Positions 52,529 to 61,880 of a stretch of 64,000 bases of DNA are shown piece by piece (the first letter of the stretch is position 1; each line of letters starts with the position of its first letter). Both the position numbers and the translations under genes were made by a program. The notes beneath the pieces were generated by a model. That model was not told where the DNA came from, did no database searches, and saw only the letters and a program-made list of their open reading frames with translations. This DNA comes from Halobacteriovorax marinus SJ (GTDB lineage Bacteria > Bdellovibrionota > Bacteriovoracia > Bacteriovoracales > Bacteriovoracaceae): assembly GCF_000210915.2 (NCBI RefSeq), contig NC_016620.1, positions 1,426,001-1,490,000 on the forward strand, written 5' to 3'.

Positions 52529-53647
52529 ATGGATCATCCAGTCAAAAGAGATCATGCACGGTTTAGAAAAATTATTAAAGGCCGTATTCGTGACAATTTA
52601 AAGAAATATGTATCGGGTGGAGAGATGCCTATCCCAAAAGGGAAGGGTGTCTTCAAAGTTCCTATGCCACAAATCGAGACTCCAAGATTTAAGTTTGGGG
52701 ATAAGCAACAAGGTGGGACTGGTCAAGGTGATGGACAACCAGGTGATCCGGTAGATGGTCAACAAGGTGAAGATGGGCAACCAGGTCAAGGTGAAGCCGG
52801 AGATAATGAAGGTAATAAAGAGCTTGAGGTTGAACTAAGTGTTGAGGAATTAGCATCAATCCTTGGTGAGGAGTTAGAGCTTCCAAATATTGAACCCAAG
52901 GGAAAGAAGAGTTTAGAGTCAACAACTAATAAATACTCTTCGATTGGAACAGTTGGGCCTGATTCTTTAAAGCACTATAAGAGATCTTATAGAGAGGCCT
53001 TAAAGAGACAAGTTGCTACGGGAACTTATGATAGTAAGAACCCAGTTATTATTCCAATTAAAAGTGATATGCGCTTTAGAAGTTCCAATACAACTGTAGA
53101 GTATGAAAATTCAGCTGTTGTTATTTATATGATGGACGTCTCAGGCTCTATGGGTGATGAACAAAAAGAGATAGTGAGAACGGAGAGTTTTTGGATTAAT
53201 CTTTGGTTAAAGTCTCAGTACAAAGATATTGAGATTCGCTATATCATTCACGACGCTACAGCTAAGGAAGTTGAAGAAGAAGTTTTCTTTAAGACTAGAG
53301 AAAGTGGTGGAACGCTTATTTCTTCAGCTCTTAAATTATGTAGAGAAATTATTCAAACTGATTACAACTCTAGTGAGTGGAATATTTATCCATTCCATTT
53401 CTCAGACGGTGATAATTGGTCAACAGATGATACGAAGCTATGTCTTGATATTTTAGATAAAGATATTCTGCCAAATTCCAATGTCTTTTGTTACGGTCAA
53501 GTAGAGAGTCGCTATGGTTCGGGACAATTCTATAAGGATCTGCACGCTAAATACGGTACAGATAACGAGGGAGTCATTCTTTCAAAGATAAAGAATAAAG
53601 ATGCTATTTTAGATTCCATAAAAGAGTTCTTAGGAAAGGGTAAATAA
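52529..53647 (+). CDS. YeaH/YhbH-family VWA-domain protein (DUF444)
   Basis: A 372-residue partner of PrkA. The N-terminal [15 protein letters not shown] is the family signature. A Gly/Gln-rich linker (about 61-96) follows, and then a von Willebrand A-like domain with MIDAS motif DVSGSMG at 203-209 and later [12 protein letters not shown]. Proteins of this family are always seen with PrkA and usually SpoVR. AAAGGAGA precedes the ATG. The stop overlaps spoVR by one base (TAATG). Confidence 0.92.
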   Translation: MDHPVKRDHARFRKIIKGRIRDNLKKYVSGGEMPIPKGKGVFKVPMPQIETPRFKFGDKQQGGTGQGDGQPGDPVDGQQGEDGQPGQGEAGDNEGNKELEVELSVEELASILGEELELPNIEPKGKKSLESTTNKYSSIGTVGPDSLKHYKRSYREALKRQVATGTYDSKNPVIIPIKSDMRFRSSNTTVEYENSAVVIYMMDVSGSMGDEQKEIVRTESFWINLWLKSQYKDIEIRYIIHDATAKEVEEEVFFKTRESGGTLISSALKLCREIIQTDYNSSEWNIYPFHFSDGDNWSTDDTKLCLDILDKDILPNSNVFCYGQVESRYGSGQFYKDLHAKYGTDNEGVILSKIKNKDAILDSIKEFLGKGK

Positions 53648-55161
53648 TGAATAGATCAAAACCTATTCAAGGTGAATTATTAAGACTAAAAGAAGAAATC
53701 GAGCAATATGCAATTGACTATGGTCTCACTTATTATCCAGTTGTTTTTGAAGTTTGTAATTACGACACAATTTGTATTTTAGCTGCTCAGGGTGGTTTCC
53801 CGTCTCGTTACCCACACTGGCGATTTGGTATGGAGTACGATCAACTCTCGAAAGGTAATATCTATGGCTTTCAGAAAATTTATGAATTGGTGATTAATAC
53901 AGATCCTTGCTATGCCTACTTATTAAGTTCAAATAGAATAGTCGATCAAAAACTCGTTATGGCCCATGTCTATGGTCACGCTGACTTCTTTAAGAATAAT
54001 GCTTGGTTTAGAACAACTGATAAGAGAATGATGGATGTGATGGCCAATCATGGTACTAAGATTAGAAAGTACATGAATAAGTATGGCCAAGATAGAGTTG
54101 AGGCATTTATTGATGCTGTTAACTCGCTTGAGAATCTCTTAGATGTAAATGTTCTCTTTGAAACTGCAGAAGTGGTAAGAAAGAGAGAGGAGCTAGAGAG
54201 AACTGCCCAGGAAGAAGAGTTAAGAGAAGATGACGATGACGTAAGATCAAAAGTTCTTAGATCATATATGAAGTCTAAAGAAAAGGGCGAATACTCTGCT
54301 GAGGAAGTCGTTGTTCCAAACGATAAGTATGACTTTAAAAAGATCGATGAGAACGTTAAAGGAACTCGCGATATAATGAAGTTTCTTATGCAGAATGCTC
54401 CGATTGAAGAGTGGCAATCAGATATCATTGGTTGTCTGCGTGAAGAAGCCTATTACTTCCTACCACAGAGAATGACAAAGATTATGAATGAGGGCTGGGC
54501 CAGTTATTGGCACTCCAAAATCATGACTAATAACGCTCTAAAGTCTTCTGAGATTATTGACTTTGCCGATGTTCACTCTGGTGTAATGGCAATGAGTCCT
54601 CAGAGTATTAATCCGTATAAAATTGGTATTGAGCTATTTAGAGATATCGAGCACCGCTGGGATACGGGTAAGTTTGGAAAAGAGTATCTTGAGTGTACTG
54701 ATATGAATAAGAAAGAGTCGTGGGATATGAAGTTAGGGCTTGGAAGAGAGAAAATCTTTGAAGTTAGAAAAAGTCACAACGATATAACTTTCTTAGATGA
54801 ATACTTTACCGAGGAATTCTGTCAGAGACAGCAAATCTTTACTTATAAATTCAATCCTAGAACTGGTCGTAATGAAATTGAAACGAGAGACTTTAAGGCC
54901 ATCAAGGCGAAGCTCTTACAACAATTAACGAATTTTGGTCAGCCGTTAATAGAGATTGAATCGAGTAATTATAATAATAGGGGAGAGATGTTACTTCGCC
55001 ATGTTCACCAAGGTGTTGATCTCGACTTAAGTTTCGCTGCAGATACGATGAAGAATATTTTTATGATTTGGAAGAGACCTGTTAATATTGCGACTGTTAC
55101 TGAAGAAAAAGAATATATCTATGTCTATGACGGTGAGAGTTTCAAGCCAGTTAAAAATTAA
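53647..55161 (+). CDS. SpoVR family protein
   Basis: A 504-residue SpoVR-like protein, third member of the prkA cluster. Named for Bacillus spore cortex formation, in non-sporulating bacteria it is a cytoplasmic stress-associated protein of unknown activity. Recognisable segments are YYPVVFEVCNYDTICILAAQ, GGFPSRYPHWRFGMEYDQLS, AHVYGHADFFKNN, and NEGWASYWHSKIM, with conserved His/Glu residues suggesting metal binding. Full length. It starts within the stop of yeaH, so is translationally coupled. Confidence 0.93.
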   Translation: MNRSKPIQGELLRLKEEIEQYAIDYGLTYYPVVFEVCNYDTICILAAQGGFPSRYPHWRFGMEYDQLSKGNIYGFQKIYELVINTDPCYAYLLSSNRIVDQKLVMAHVYGHADFFKNNAWFRTTDKRMMDVMANHGTKIRKYMNKYGQDRVEAFIDAVNSLENLLDVNVLFETAEVVRKREELERTAQEEELREDDDDVRSKVLRSYMKSKEKGEYSAEEVVVPNDKYDFKKIDENVKGTRDIMKFLMQNAPIEEWQSDIIGCLREEAYYFLPQRMTKIMNEGWASYWHSKIMTNNALKSSEIIDFADVHSGVMAMSPQSINPYKIGIELFRDIEHRWDTGKFGKEYLECTDMNKKESWDMKLGLGREKIFEVRKSHNDITFLDEYFTEEFCQRQQIFTYKFNPRTGRNEIETRDFKAIKAKLLQQLTNFGQPLIEIESSNYNNRGEMLLRHVHQGVDLDLSFAADTMKNIFMIWKRPVNIATVTEEKEYIYVYDGESFKPVKN

Positions 55162-55232
55162 TCTTTGTTGACGATAATCTATGTTTAGAGGAAAATAGTT
55201 TTAAATTAACTTTTTCCTCGGAACATCTAATT

Positions 55233-57074
55233 ATGCACAAAATTATTTTTTGTATCTTATTTCTATCTTTAAATTTCAAAACTCTTGCTAAGGTTAATAT
55301 TGCCTCTGTTTCAAAAATTCGAGGCAATGTAAGTGTTCTTTCTCCAGGTGATCACAAGGCCCACAGATTAAAGTTAAATGATCAACTAGCTGAAGATGCT
55401 TCAGTTGTGACCTATAAGAATTCATTTGTGCGAATTGTTTTTAAAGATGGTTCATCTGCGTCTCTTGGGCCAATGAGTAAGCTGATCGTAACTAAAATGG
55501 ACGAAAAAGGGGAGGGCATTATAACTCTCTTAAAAGGTCAGTTGCGATCAAAAGTAAGTAGGTCTACTGAAAATAAAAAGAAGCATAAATTCTTAGTTCG
55601 AACAAAGAGTGCAGCCCTCGGTGTAAGAGGTACAGAATTTCAGACTATTTATAATCCCTCTAATAATATAACGAATCTTCTAACTTATGAGGGAGAGGTC
55701 GCTATTAGTAAAGGTGAGCATAGAGTTCTAGCAGGGAGAAGTTATGAAGAGAGAGCGTCAGCACTTTCATCTAATAAACTTAGTCGCAGTCAAAAGCATA
55801 GATTAAAGAATAAGCTAACTAATGTCGTTGAGAACTCTTTAAACTCAGAGAAGGCAGTTGTAGTTAAGGGTGGGCAGTTTTCAAGCTCTATTGGTGGTGT
55901 TAAGTCGGCAACCCTTCCTGTAAATATCTCTCCAACTCAGCTCAATATTCTCTATGCCAATGCCGATCTTGTTGAGAATCAAAGTGCAAGTGACGCGGTA
56001 GCTATTGTAGATGATTCTAAGCCAAGTACTTTAAAGATTGTACAACAGGATGCACCTAAAGAAGGACTCTACGATAAGAGCTCTTCTAAATATGCTCAAA
56101 AATCTGGGGGCTTTATTGATATTAAGTCTGGACTCTATATTCCTCCTGCTAAGGATTCAGAATTCTCTCACACAAAGAAGACATATATCGCAAAGAATGT
56201 TGGAGGTATCGATCCAGTGACTGGTCAATATATTGCTCCAAAGGGTCTTGCTCTTGATGCTGAGAGAGGTTTTGTCTCTAAAGATAGTGGTTCTGACGAA
56301 CAGAGAAAGAGATCCCTTGCTCAAGCAAAGGCATTGAATGATGTTATTGAAAAAGATGTTGTCATTAAGAATCATGAATATGAAAAACCAGTTAGAGTTT
56401 ATTCACAGCTAGAGCTCTTTACTAAAGACTCTATCTCTGTGCAGTTAAGTTCTATCTCAAATAAGATTGAGCACTCAAATAGCAATACAACTGCCAATAA
56501 AGTTTTTGAAGAGAGTGGAAAGGGGTTAAGCGTTGGATGGAATCATTCTTCAAGCGGTAAGTGGCAGCCAGTTACTAATTTTCACTTTAAAAATATTCGC
56601 TTCTCTTCAACTGAGTTGACTCCTTTTTCACAGGGGAGTTCAAATCTATTTGGAGTTGATATAGGGATGAGAAGATACCTTTCGGAGAGGTTTAATTTTA
56701 GCGCTCTATTAAGATTACATCAAAACTTCTATACAGCAGCTTCAGAGGCCCTTGTCTACAGACTACAGAAGTCTACTTTCACTAATCTTGAGATCGGTGG
56801 ACAATTCTTTATTATCAAGTCAAAGCGCTATGATATAGATATTTCGCTGGCCTATGCATTTGCTCCAAGTAAGACAGCAAGAGATGTAGAAATTGAAAGC
56901 TCTTCTATGCTCTCTATTGGTGGAGGGTTTAGATATTGGGCCAATGACTTTCTTTGGTTAAAGCTAAATGCTCTAAGCCAAAGTACAAGTTATGATATTA
57001 AGTCTTCACACTATACAGCTACAGATGACAACTCAATGTTTAATCTTGGGTTAGAGATTGGGTTTGTTCTTTAG
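55233..57074 (+). CDS. FecR-domain protein with C-terminal outer-membrane barrel
   Basis: A 613-residue exported protein. A signal peptide (about 1-19, ending TLAK) precedes a FecR domain (about 25-175: VRIVFKDGSSASLGPMSKLI, TLLKGQLRS, TKSAALGVRGTEFQT, LLTYEGEVAIS). A linker (about 180-390) contains two imperfect repeats, GGFIDIKSGLYIPP and GGIDPVTGQYIAP. The last 215 residues alternate polar and hydrophobic strands in barrel fashion, ending in GLEIGFVL. FecR here would be the periplasmic sensor-like part rather than a sigma-factor regulator. Its stop overlaps the convergent TPR-like gene stop. Confidence 0.8.
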   Translation: MHKIIFCILFLSLNFKTLAKVNIASVSKIRGNVSVLSPGDHKAHRLKLNDQLAEDASVVTYKNSFVRIVFKDGSSASLGPMSKLIVTKMDEKGEGIITLLKGQLRSKVSRSTENKKKHKFLVRTKSAALGVRGTEFQTIYNPSNNITNLLTYEGEVAISKGEHRVLAGRSYEERASALSSNKLSRSQKHRLKNKLTNVVENSLNSEKAVVVKGGQFSSSIGGVKSATLPVNISPTQLNILYANADLVENQSASDAVAIVDDSKPSTLKIVQQDAPKEGLYDKSSSKYAQKSGGFIDIKSGLYIPPAKDSEFSHTKKTYIAKNVGGIDPVTGQYIAPKGLALDAERGFVSKDSGSDEQRKRSLAQAKALNDVIEKDVVIKNHEYEKPVRVYSQLELFTKDSISVQLSSISNKIEHSNSNTTANKVFEESGKGLSVGWNHSSSGKWQPVTNFHFKNIRFSSTELTPFSQGSSNLFGVDIGMRRYLSERFNFSALLRLHQNFYTAASEALVYRLQKSTFTNLEIGGQFFIIKSKRYDIDISLAYAFAPSKTARDVEIESSSMLSIGGGFRYWANDFLWLKLNALSQSTSYDIKSSHYTATDDNSMFNLGLEIGFVL

Positions 57075-58489
57075 TTTTCTTCACCGGGAGTAATTCGAAC
57101 GAGCTCACTATCGAGCTCTTCGATATCTCTTTGATCTATTGTTGGTATCTCCTGAATAGGAGTAACTTCCTGAGCACTCTTTAAGTTTTCTATGAAGTTA
57201 TTTTGAGTGACTTGCACTTCTTCGTCTCTATCAATTGTTTGACCAAGGTTTTCCCACATTATAGATTGCATAAGTGTCCAGCATGCTATGGCGTCCATTG
57301 CCCTACATGCGATATTGGAGTATTCAATCATTTGCTTTTGATTCTTGATTCTCATGGCGTTGTAGTACATCATTTGGTTTAGCTCAAAGGGAAGCTTTTC
57401 TTTATACTGAATATTTAGAATATCGAGATATTTCTGTGTCTCTAAGAATTTATCTTGTCTCATTTTAAAGAGAGTTTTTAGAGTTGTTTTCTTTCTCTCT
57501 GGAAGGTTCTTTTTTATGAGTCTGTCTAATAACTTATTTCCTTCCTCCCATTGTCCGAGAATCCAGACTAAGGGAAGAGATCTCTCTATAGCGTTTAGAG
57601 AGTTTTTCTTTTTTTGAAGTGCTAATTTATAGTGTCCAAAAGCTAATTCGTATTTCTTCCTCGCAAGGTTGTAATTACCTTTCATATTCTCAGAGTTAGG
57701 AGTTTCAATATCTTCAATGAAGCTCATTGCCTTTTCTTCATCACCGCTTCTAAAGTAGAGGAGTCCAATAAGCTCTCTCGTTCTCTTAGACATGTAATAA
57801 CTCTCTGGCATTGATTTAATAAGGTTTAATACAAGATATTCTTTATTTAAGTAAATTCCAGTCTTAATCCAAATTCTAAAAAAATCTTGATTTTGTAAAA
57901 CGTATTGAGTATCGGCAAATGAGCTGCCTTTGAATGTTTCTTCTCTATCGAATTTTAAATTGAAGAGGGTGTCGAGCCAATAGTGATCAGTTTGTGAGTA
58001 TCTAAGAGTCACTCGATCACAACCATCGAACTCGCGGTAGAGACCTTCGTTCTTATTTAAGGCCATCATATTTATAATTTTTAATATACATGTTTTAGTA
58101 TAGTGTTTGTTTTCATTTAGGTTCACTGAGTTGAGCGCCTCAAGTGAGGATTCATACTCGTCATTGATGAAGTGAATGATAGCGAGATATCTTGCTTTTA
58201 TGTAAGTAATGGTTCTATTTTTACTATCTAGCCTATCTAAGTAGTACTTCGCTGCCTCGACATCGCCGCCAATAATTAATTGTTTTACTTTTCTTAGAGT
58301 TGATAGATCTGCTTTTCTCGATTTGATGAGATTTCTTCTATTGAGTTCATCTACTTCAATATCGTCGAGTAGACCCCAGTCGGTATCTAATTCTTTGAGC
58401 TTAGACATATCTACAATTGCCGGAGTACTTTGGGCAAGTACTTTGAGGTTGTGGGCAAATAGAATACTCAGGATTATTAATATTTTCAT
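57071..58489 (-). CDS. Secreted TPR-like repeat protein
   Basis: A 472-residue exported protein with a signal peptide (about 1-19, ending VLAQ). The body is made of paired helices in the TPR style: for example GDVEAAKYYLDRLDSKNRT, FRSGDEEKAMSFIEDIETP, and the GNYNLARKKYELAFGHYKLA and LQKKKNSLNAIERSLPLVW region. The C-terminal 60 residues are acidic and Gln/Glu-rich, probably unstructured. A protein-protein interaction role in the periplasm is expected. Convergent with the FecR/barrel gene, their stops overlapping by 4 bases. Confidence 0.72.
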   Translation of the reverse strand: MKILIILSILFAHNLKVLAQSTPAIVDMSKLKELDTDWGLLDDIEVDELNRRNLIKSRKADLSTLRKVKQLIIGGDVEAAKYYLDRLDSKNRTITYIKARYLAIIHFINDEYESSLEALNSVNLNENKHYTKTCILKIINMMALNKNEGLYREFDGCDRVTLRYSQTDHYWLDTLFNLKFDREETFKGSSFADTQYVLQNQDFFRIWIKTGIYLNKEYLVLNLIKSMPESYYMSKRTRELIGLLYFRSGDEEKAMSFIEDIETPNSENMKGNYNLARKKYELAFGHYKLALQKKKNSLNAIERSLPLVWILGQWEEGNKLLDRLIKKNLPERKKTTLKTLFKMRQDKFLETQKYLDILNIQYKEKLPFELNQMMYYNAMRIKNQKQMIEYSNIACRAMDAIACWTLMQSIMWENLGQTIDRDEEVQVTQNNFIENLKSAQEVTPIQEIPTIDQRDIEELDSELVRITPGEEN

Positions 58490-58550
58490 ATACTTAATTT
58501 TTCGGAGTATTTACCGATATCTTTATAAAGATTTCCAAAATAGGTGTTTT

Positions 58551-60242
58551 ATGATCAGGGAATGGATCATTTTTCTTATATTCACTTTAAACTTCAGCGC
58601 TAGTGCTCTTGTGCCATTAGAAAGTATTCTTCTAGGAGACTTTGAAGAAAAGTACTCTAAGGAGTCTGCTGATCCCTTTGATTATTTATTTTTACAAAAA
58701 GTTGAGTTGCCTGGAAAGATGTCTGAGAAAAGAGATCTTACGATATATAGAGGTTACTATGAAGAGGCGATAAATCTTCAAAAGTCGTGTCGAGAAGACT
58801 ATCAATTGGCCTATCCGACACCTTGGCAAGAAGATCAGGTGAAGAGAAGTCTCTTCGCTACTCTTCAATATATTGGTTTAGATATCACGATAAGGGCCAT
58901 TCCAAAGTACGCTAAATATTTCGAGTTTTCTAGAGATGAGTATACTAACTTAGTTGACGGACTTGTAGGGAATTACTGTTCTAAGAATTTGAGCTTGATT
59001 AGTTTAAAGCAACTTAAGAGAAATCTCTTTAGTAAATTTGATAATGAAAATAATTTTAAACTTCCTGATATCTCTGAGAACTCTCTGTTTCCTAAGAGTG
59101 TAGCAACTCTTGCAACTCAAGATGATATTAAAGAGCGAGAGTTTTCTAAAACCCTTGAACTCTTTAAGACTTTTTGCAGTTGGGGTGGAGATATAGATAA
59201 TTTAAGACTGATGGTACCACTTATTAAAAGTCCAATAATCTATGCGCAGCTAATAAGGCAATTAACAAATGAAAAGTTGGAGTGGAATAAGAACTCTCGA
59301 AATGTTTTTAAGATTAAGAACTCAAGTACTGTTCAAGTTCTTTGTGAGGGGCTAATTTGTAGAAAGACTGATGCTAATGAATTCTATAAGAAGTTTCCAA
59401 CTTCTGTTGGGCATAAGTCCTACGATGATGATCTCTCAAGACTATATTGTAAGGAAGTCAGAGATTACGAATATAAAATTGCAGGGCAGGCACCTAAGAT
59501 AGCAAAGAAAATTAAGACAATGTCCTTTGATGAAGAGAACCTTCTCATTTCGCAGTTCATAGCCTTGCAGACTGGAATGCCCGCTCTCTTTATACGTGCA
59601 AATAACTACTCTAGAGGAAAGGAATTTCTAAGGGCCAGTGTTGATAAGTCATGGGATCAGTGGGCCATGAATCAGATCGATAAATTTAAAGGCGAGGTCT
59701 ATTACGAAGAGCCTCTAAGTGTTGAACTCGTAGATCGCGCTCTCTATTACAGAAATTTCTTACCTGATTTTAAAGTACACTTTGATGTGAACCTTGGTGA
59801 ATTAGATAGGACAAATCAAATTGTTGGAAAACTTTCGACAAAGTTTAACCTTAATTTTTCAAGAAAATTTATTCGCTGGGCAAGAAATGAATGGATTAAT
59901 TTAGATCCAAGAGATCAAAAGAGAAAAGATGAGCTCTTCCATAAAATGAAGCTTCGAATTGAACCAGTCGTTGAGAATATTAGATCAAAATTTCCTTATC
60001 CTCCTTGGGATGGAAGATTAGATATTATTATTAGAGATGAAATCTTAGAACAAATCTCAAAGTATCGTGGCAATCACTTTGATCAAGATGAAGCGGGTAT
60101 GATCAATATCCCTGTCTATATCAATTTTGCACCTTACGCCTTAAAGTATCTGCGCTATGAATATAATGTTGAGCAGAATCAAAAGAAATCTAAGCGCGAT
60201 GAGAAATTGTTTAAGTTAAATAGTATGGAAGTTAAAAAGTAG
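58551..60242 (+). CDS. Secreted protein of unknown function
   Basis: A 563-residue exported protein. I start it at ATG 58551 because it opens a good signal peptide (IREWIIFLIFTLNFSASAL) with AGGTG nearby; the frame extends upstream into the opposite TPR-like gene, which is not plausible. The mature protein is helix-rich and has scattered Cys (KSCREDY, GNYCSKN, KTFCSWGG, VLCEGLICR, RLYCKEV). No family is recognised. It directly precedes rpoH, 36 bases from that gene's start, so the two may be cotranscribed. Confidence 0.72.
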   Translation: MIREWIIFLIFTLNFSASALVPLESILLGDFEEKYSKESADPFDYLFLQKVELPGKMSEKRDLTIYRGYYEEAINLQKSCREDYQLAYPTPWQEDQVKRSLFATLQYIGLDITIRAIPKYAKYFEFSRDEYTNLVDGLVGNYCSKNLSLISLKQLKRNLFSKFDNENNFKLPDISENSLFPKSVATLATQDDIKEREFSKTLELFKTFCSWGGDIDNLRLMVPLIKSPIIYAQLIRQLTNEKLEWNKNSRNVFKIKNSSTVQVLCEGLICRKTDANEFYKKFPTSVGHKSYDDDLSRLYCKEVRDYEYKIAGQAPKIAKKIKTMSFDEENLLISQFIALQTGMPALFIRANNYSRGKEFLRASVDKSWDQWAMNQIDKFKGEVYYEEPLSVELVDRALYYRNFLPDFKVHFDVNLGELDRTNQIVGKLSTKFNLNFSRKFIRWARNEWINLDPRDQKRKDELFHKMKLRIEPVVENIRSKFPYPPWDGRLDIIIRDEILEQISKYRGNHFDQDEAGMINIPVYINFAPYALKYLRYEYNVEQNQKKSKRDEKLFKLNSMEVKK

Positions 60243-60278
60243 TTATGTTAGAGTTTGCCAAACTTTAATGGTCGAAAT

Positions 60279-61307
60279 ATGTCAGAAAATAAAAAAGATA
60301 AAAAGCACAGCGATACAGTTGTTGAGGTACTAAGTACTGAAGATCTTCTTTCAGAAAATGAGAGTAAGACGCTTGCAGATATTGAGATCTCCTTAAAAAA
60401 ATCTAATGAAGATGCCCAAGACCTTCTTCCCGCACTAACGAGTTCTAAAGATCTCGTTAAGTATGATAGTAAAATTGGTGATCCTCTTACGGCATATCTT
60501 AGAGAGATATCCAAGTATGAGCTTCTAACTATTGAAGAGGAGAGAGAGCTGACTCAGAAGTTAGTTGAGACAGGTGATATCGAAGTTGCTAAGAAATTAG
60601 TGGCCGCCAACTTAAGGTTAGTCGTTAAAATTGCCATGGAGTATAGAAGTTCATTTCAAAATGTTATGGACCTTATTCAAGAAGGAAATATTGGTCTCAT
60701 GAAGGCCGTCTCAAAATATGATCCAGATAAAGGCGCTAAGCTTTCGTACTATGCGAGCTGGTGGATAAAGTCCTATATCTTAAAGTATATTCTCGATAAT
60801 TTTCGCTTGGTTAAGATTGGAACAACTAATGAGCAGAAGAAACTCTTCTATAATCTCATGAAAGAGAAAGATCGCTTGGCCAAGCAGGGGATAGAACCAG
60901 ATCATAAATTGCTCTCTGAGAACCTTGGGGTTTCTGAAAAGGCAGTTGCACTTATGGATGGGCGAATGTCTAGCTCGGGTGGAGAACTAAGTTTAGAGAC
61001 ACCACTTGGACATGACTCTGGCTCGGGTGTACTTTCGGATATTCTTGTAGATCAGGATGAGAGTGATATTTCTGAAAAAATTGCAGATGCTCAAGGGCTT
61101 GAGATTCTCCAAGAAAATCTTAGAGACTTTGTTTCAGGACTTAAAGAGAGAGATAGAGATATCTTTAAAAAACGGTTACTTAGCGAAGTTCCTCCCTCCC
61201 TTCAAAATATTGCAGATGAATACGGTGTGTCACGAGAGAGAATACGCCAGATCGAAGAGCGACTCCTAAAGAATTTAAAGGTTTACATGTCTGAGTTTAT
61301 TAGATAA
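60279..61307 (+). CDS. rpoH: RNA polymerase sigma-32 (heat-shock) factor
   Basis: A 342-residue sigma-70-family factor of the RpoH type. Region 1.2/2.1 begins DPLTAYLREISKYELLT. Region 2.2-2.4 shows LRLVVKIAMEYRS, DLIQEGNIGLMKAV, YASWWIKSYILKYI. The RpoH box TNEQKKLFYNLM, region 3, and the region 4 helix-turn-helix LQNIADEYGVSRERIRQIEERLLKNLK follow. An N-terminal extension of about 70 residues is acidic and longer than in E. coli. The ATG at 60279 is chosen over a TTG at 60255; neither has a strong ribosome site. Confidence 0.9.
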   Translation: MSENKKDKKHSDTVVEVLSTEDLLSENESKTLADIEISLKKSNEDAQDLLPALTSSKDLVKYDSKIGDPLTAYLREISKYELLTIEEERELTQKLVETGDIEVAKKLVAANLRLVVKIAMEYRSSFQNVMDLIQEGNIGLMKAVSKYDPDKGAKLSYYASWWIKSYILKYILDNFRLVKIGTTNEQKKLFYNLMKEKDRLAKQGIEPDHKLLSENLGVSEKAVALMDGRMSSSGGELSLETPLGHDSGSGVLSDILVDQDESDISEKIADAQGLEILQENLRDFVSGLKERDRDIFKKRLLSEVPPSLQNIADEYGVSRERIRQIEERLLKNLKVYMSEFIR

Positions 61308-61387
61308 AGTGCGCCCATAAGTTTATATCCTCTTACTCGGTTGCAATAATAACATTGCTACTTGGTTTTAGGTGATTTGGAGATTTT

Positions 61388-61666
61388 ATGCTTACAACTG
61401 AACAAAAGAAAAACATTGTTGCTGAATTCGGAGCTGAATTTGGTAAAGGTGAGAAAGACTCTGGAAATGCTGCTGTACAAGTTGCACTTCTTACTCACAA
61501 CATCAACGGTCTTAAAGAACACTTTAACAAGCACATCCATGACTACCACTCAAACCGTGGTCTTCTAAAGATGATTGGTCAAAGAAAGGCCCTTTTAAAG
61601 TACGTTCAGAAGAAGAACGCTGATCAGTACCAGAGCTTAATTAAGAAGCTTGGTCTAAGAAAGTAA
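61388..61666 (+). CDS. rpsO: 30S ribosomal protein S15
   Basis: A 92-residue S15, a primary 16S rRNA-binding protein. It has AVQVALLTHNINGLKEHF and the hallmark DYHSNRGLLKMIGQRKALLKY. TTGGAG lies in front of the ATG. It begins the common rpsO-pnp pair; a strong terminator follows, so pnp is reached by readthrough or its own promoter as in enterobacteria. Confidence 0.98.
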   Translation: MLTTEQKKNIVAEFGAEFGKGEKDSGNAAVQVALLTHNINGLKEHFNKHIHDYHSNRGLLKMIGQRKALLKYVQKKNADQYQSLIKKLGLRK

Positions 61667-61670
61667 TTAA

Positions 61671-61705
61671 AAAAGGGGAACTATTTGTTCCCCTTTTCTT
61701 TTTTT
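61671..61705 (+). terminator. Terminator of rpsO
   Basis: AAAAGGGGAAC (61671-61681) pairs with GTTCCCCTTTT (61687-61697) over a TATTT loop and continues CTTTTTTT. It lies 4 bases after the rpsO stop. Confidence 0.92.
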
Positions 61706-61880
61706 GGGCCTAAAATATAGAAAACCCTGGATGGAAATAAAGCGCAAGGAAATTAGAGGATATTTGAAGTATTGGCGCTAACTTAAGAATCATTATTTGA
61801 AATATCTTTTAAATTCCCTCTTTATTGAAATCCTTAACATTTATAACTTATTGGCAAACGCTAATAGGTAAGGAGAAAAT
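61706..61880 (+). promoter_or_regulatory. rpsO-pnp intergenic leader
   Basis: A 175-base spacer. An imperfect dyad ATTGGC-AAAC-GCTAAT (61851-61866 approx.) lies just upstream of the pnp ribosome site AAGGAGA, and the motif TATTGGCGCTAAC occurs about 80 bases earlier. In E. coli a leader hairpin here allows PNPase to control its own mRNA; whether this structure does so is unknown. Confidence 0.35.
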
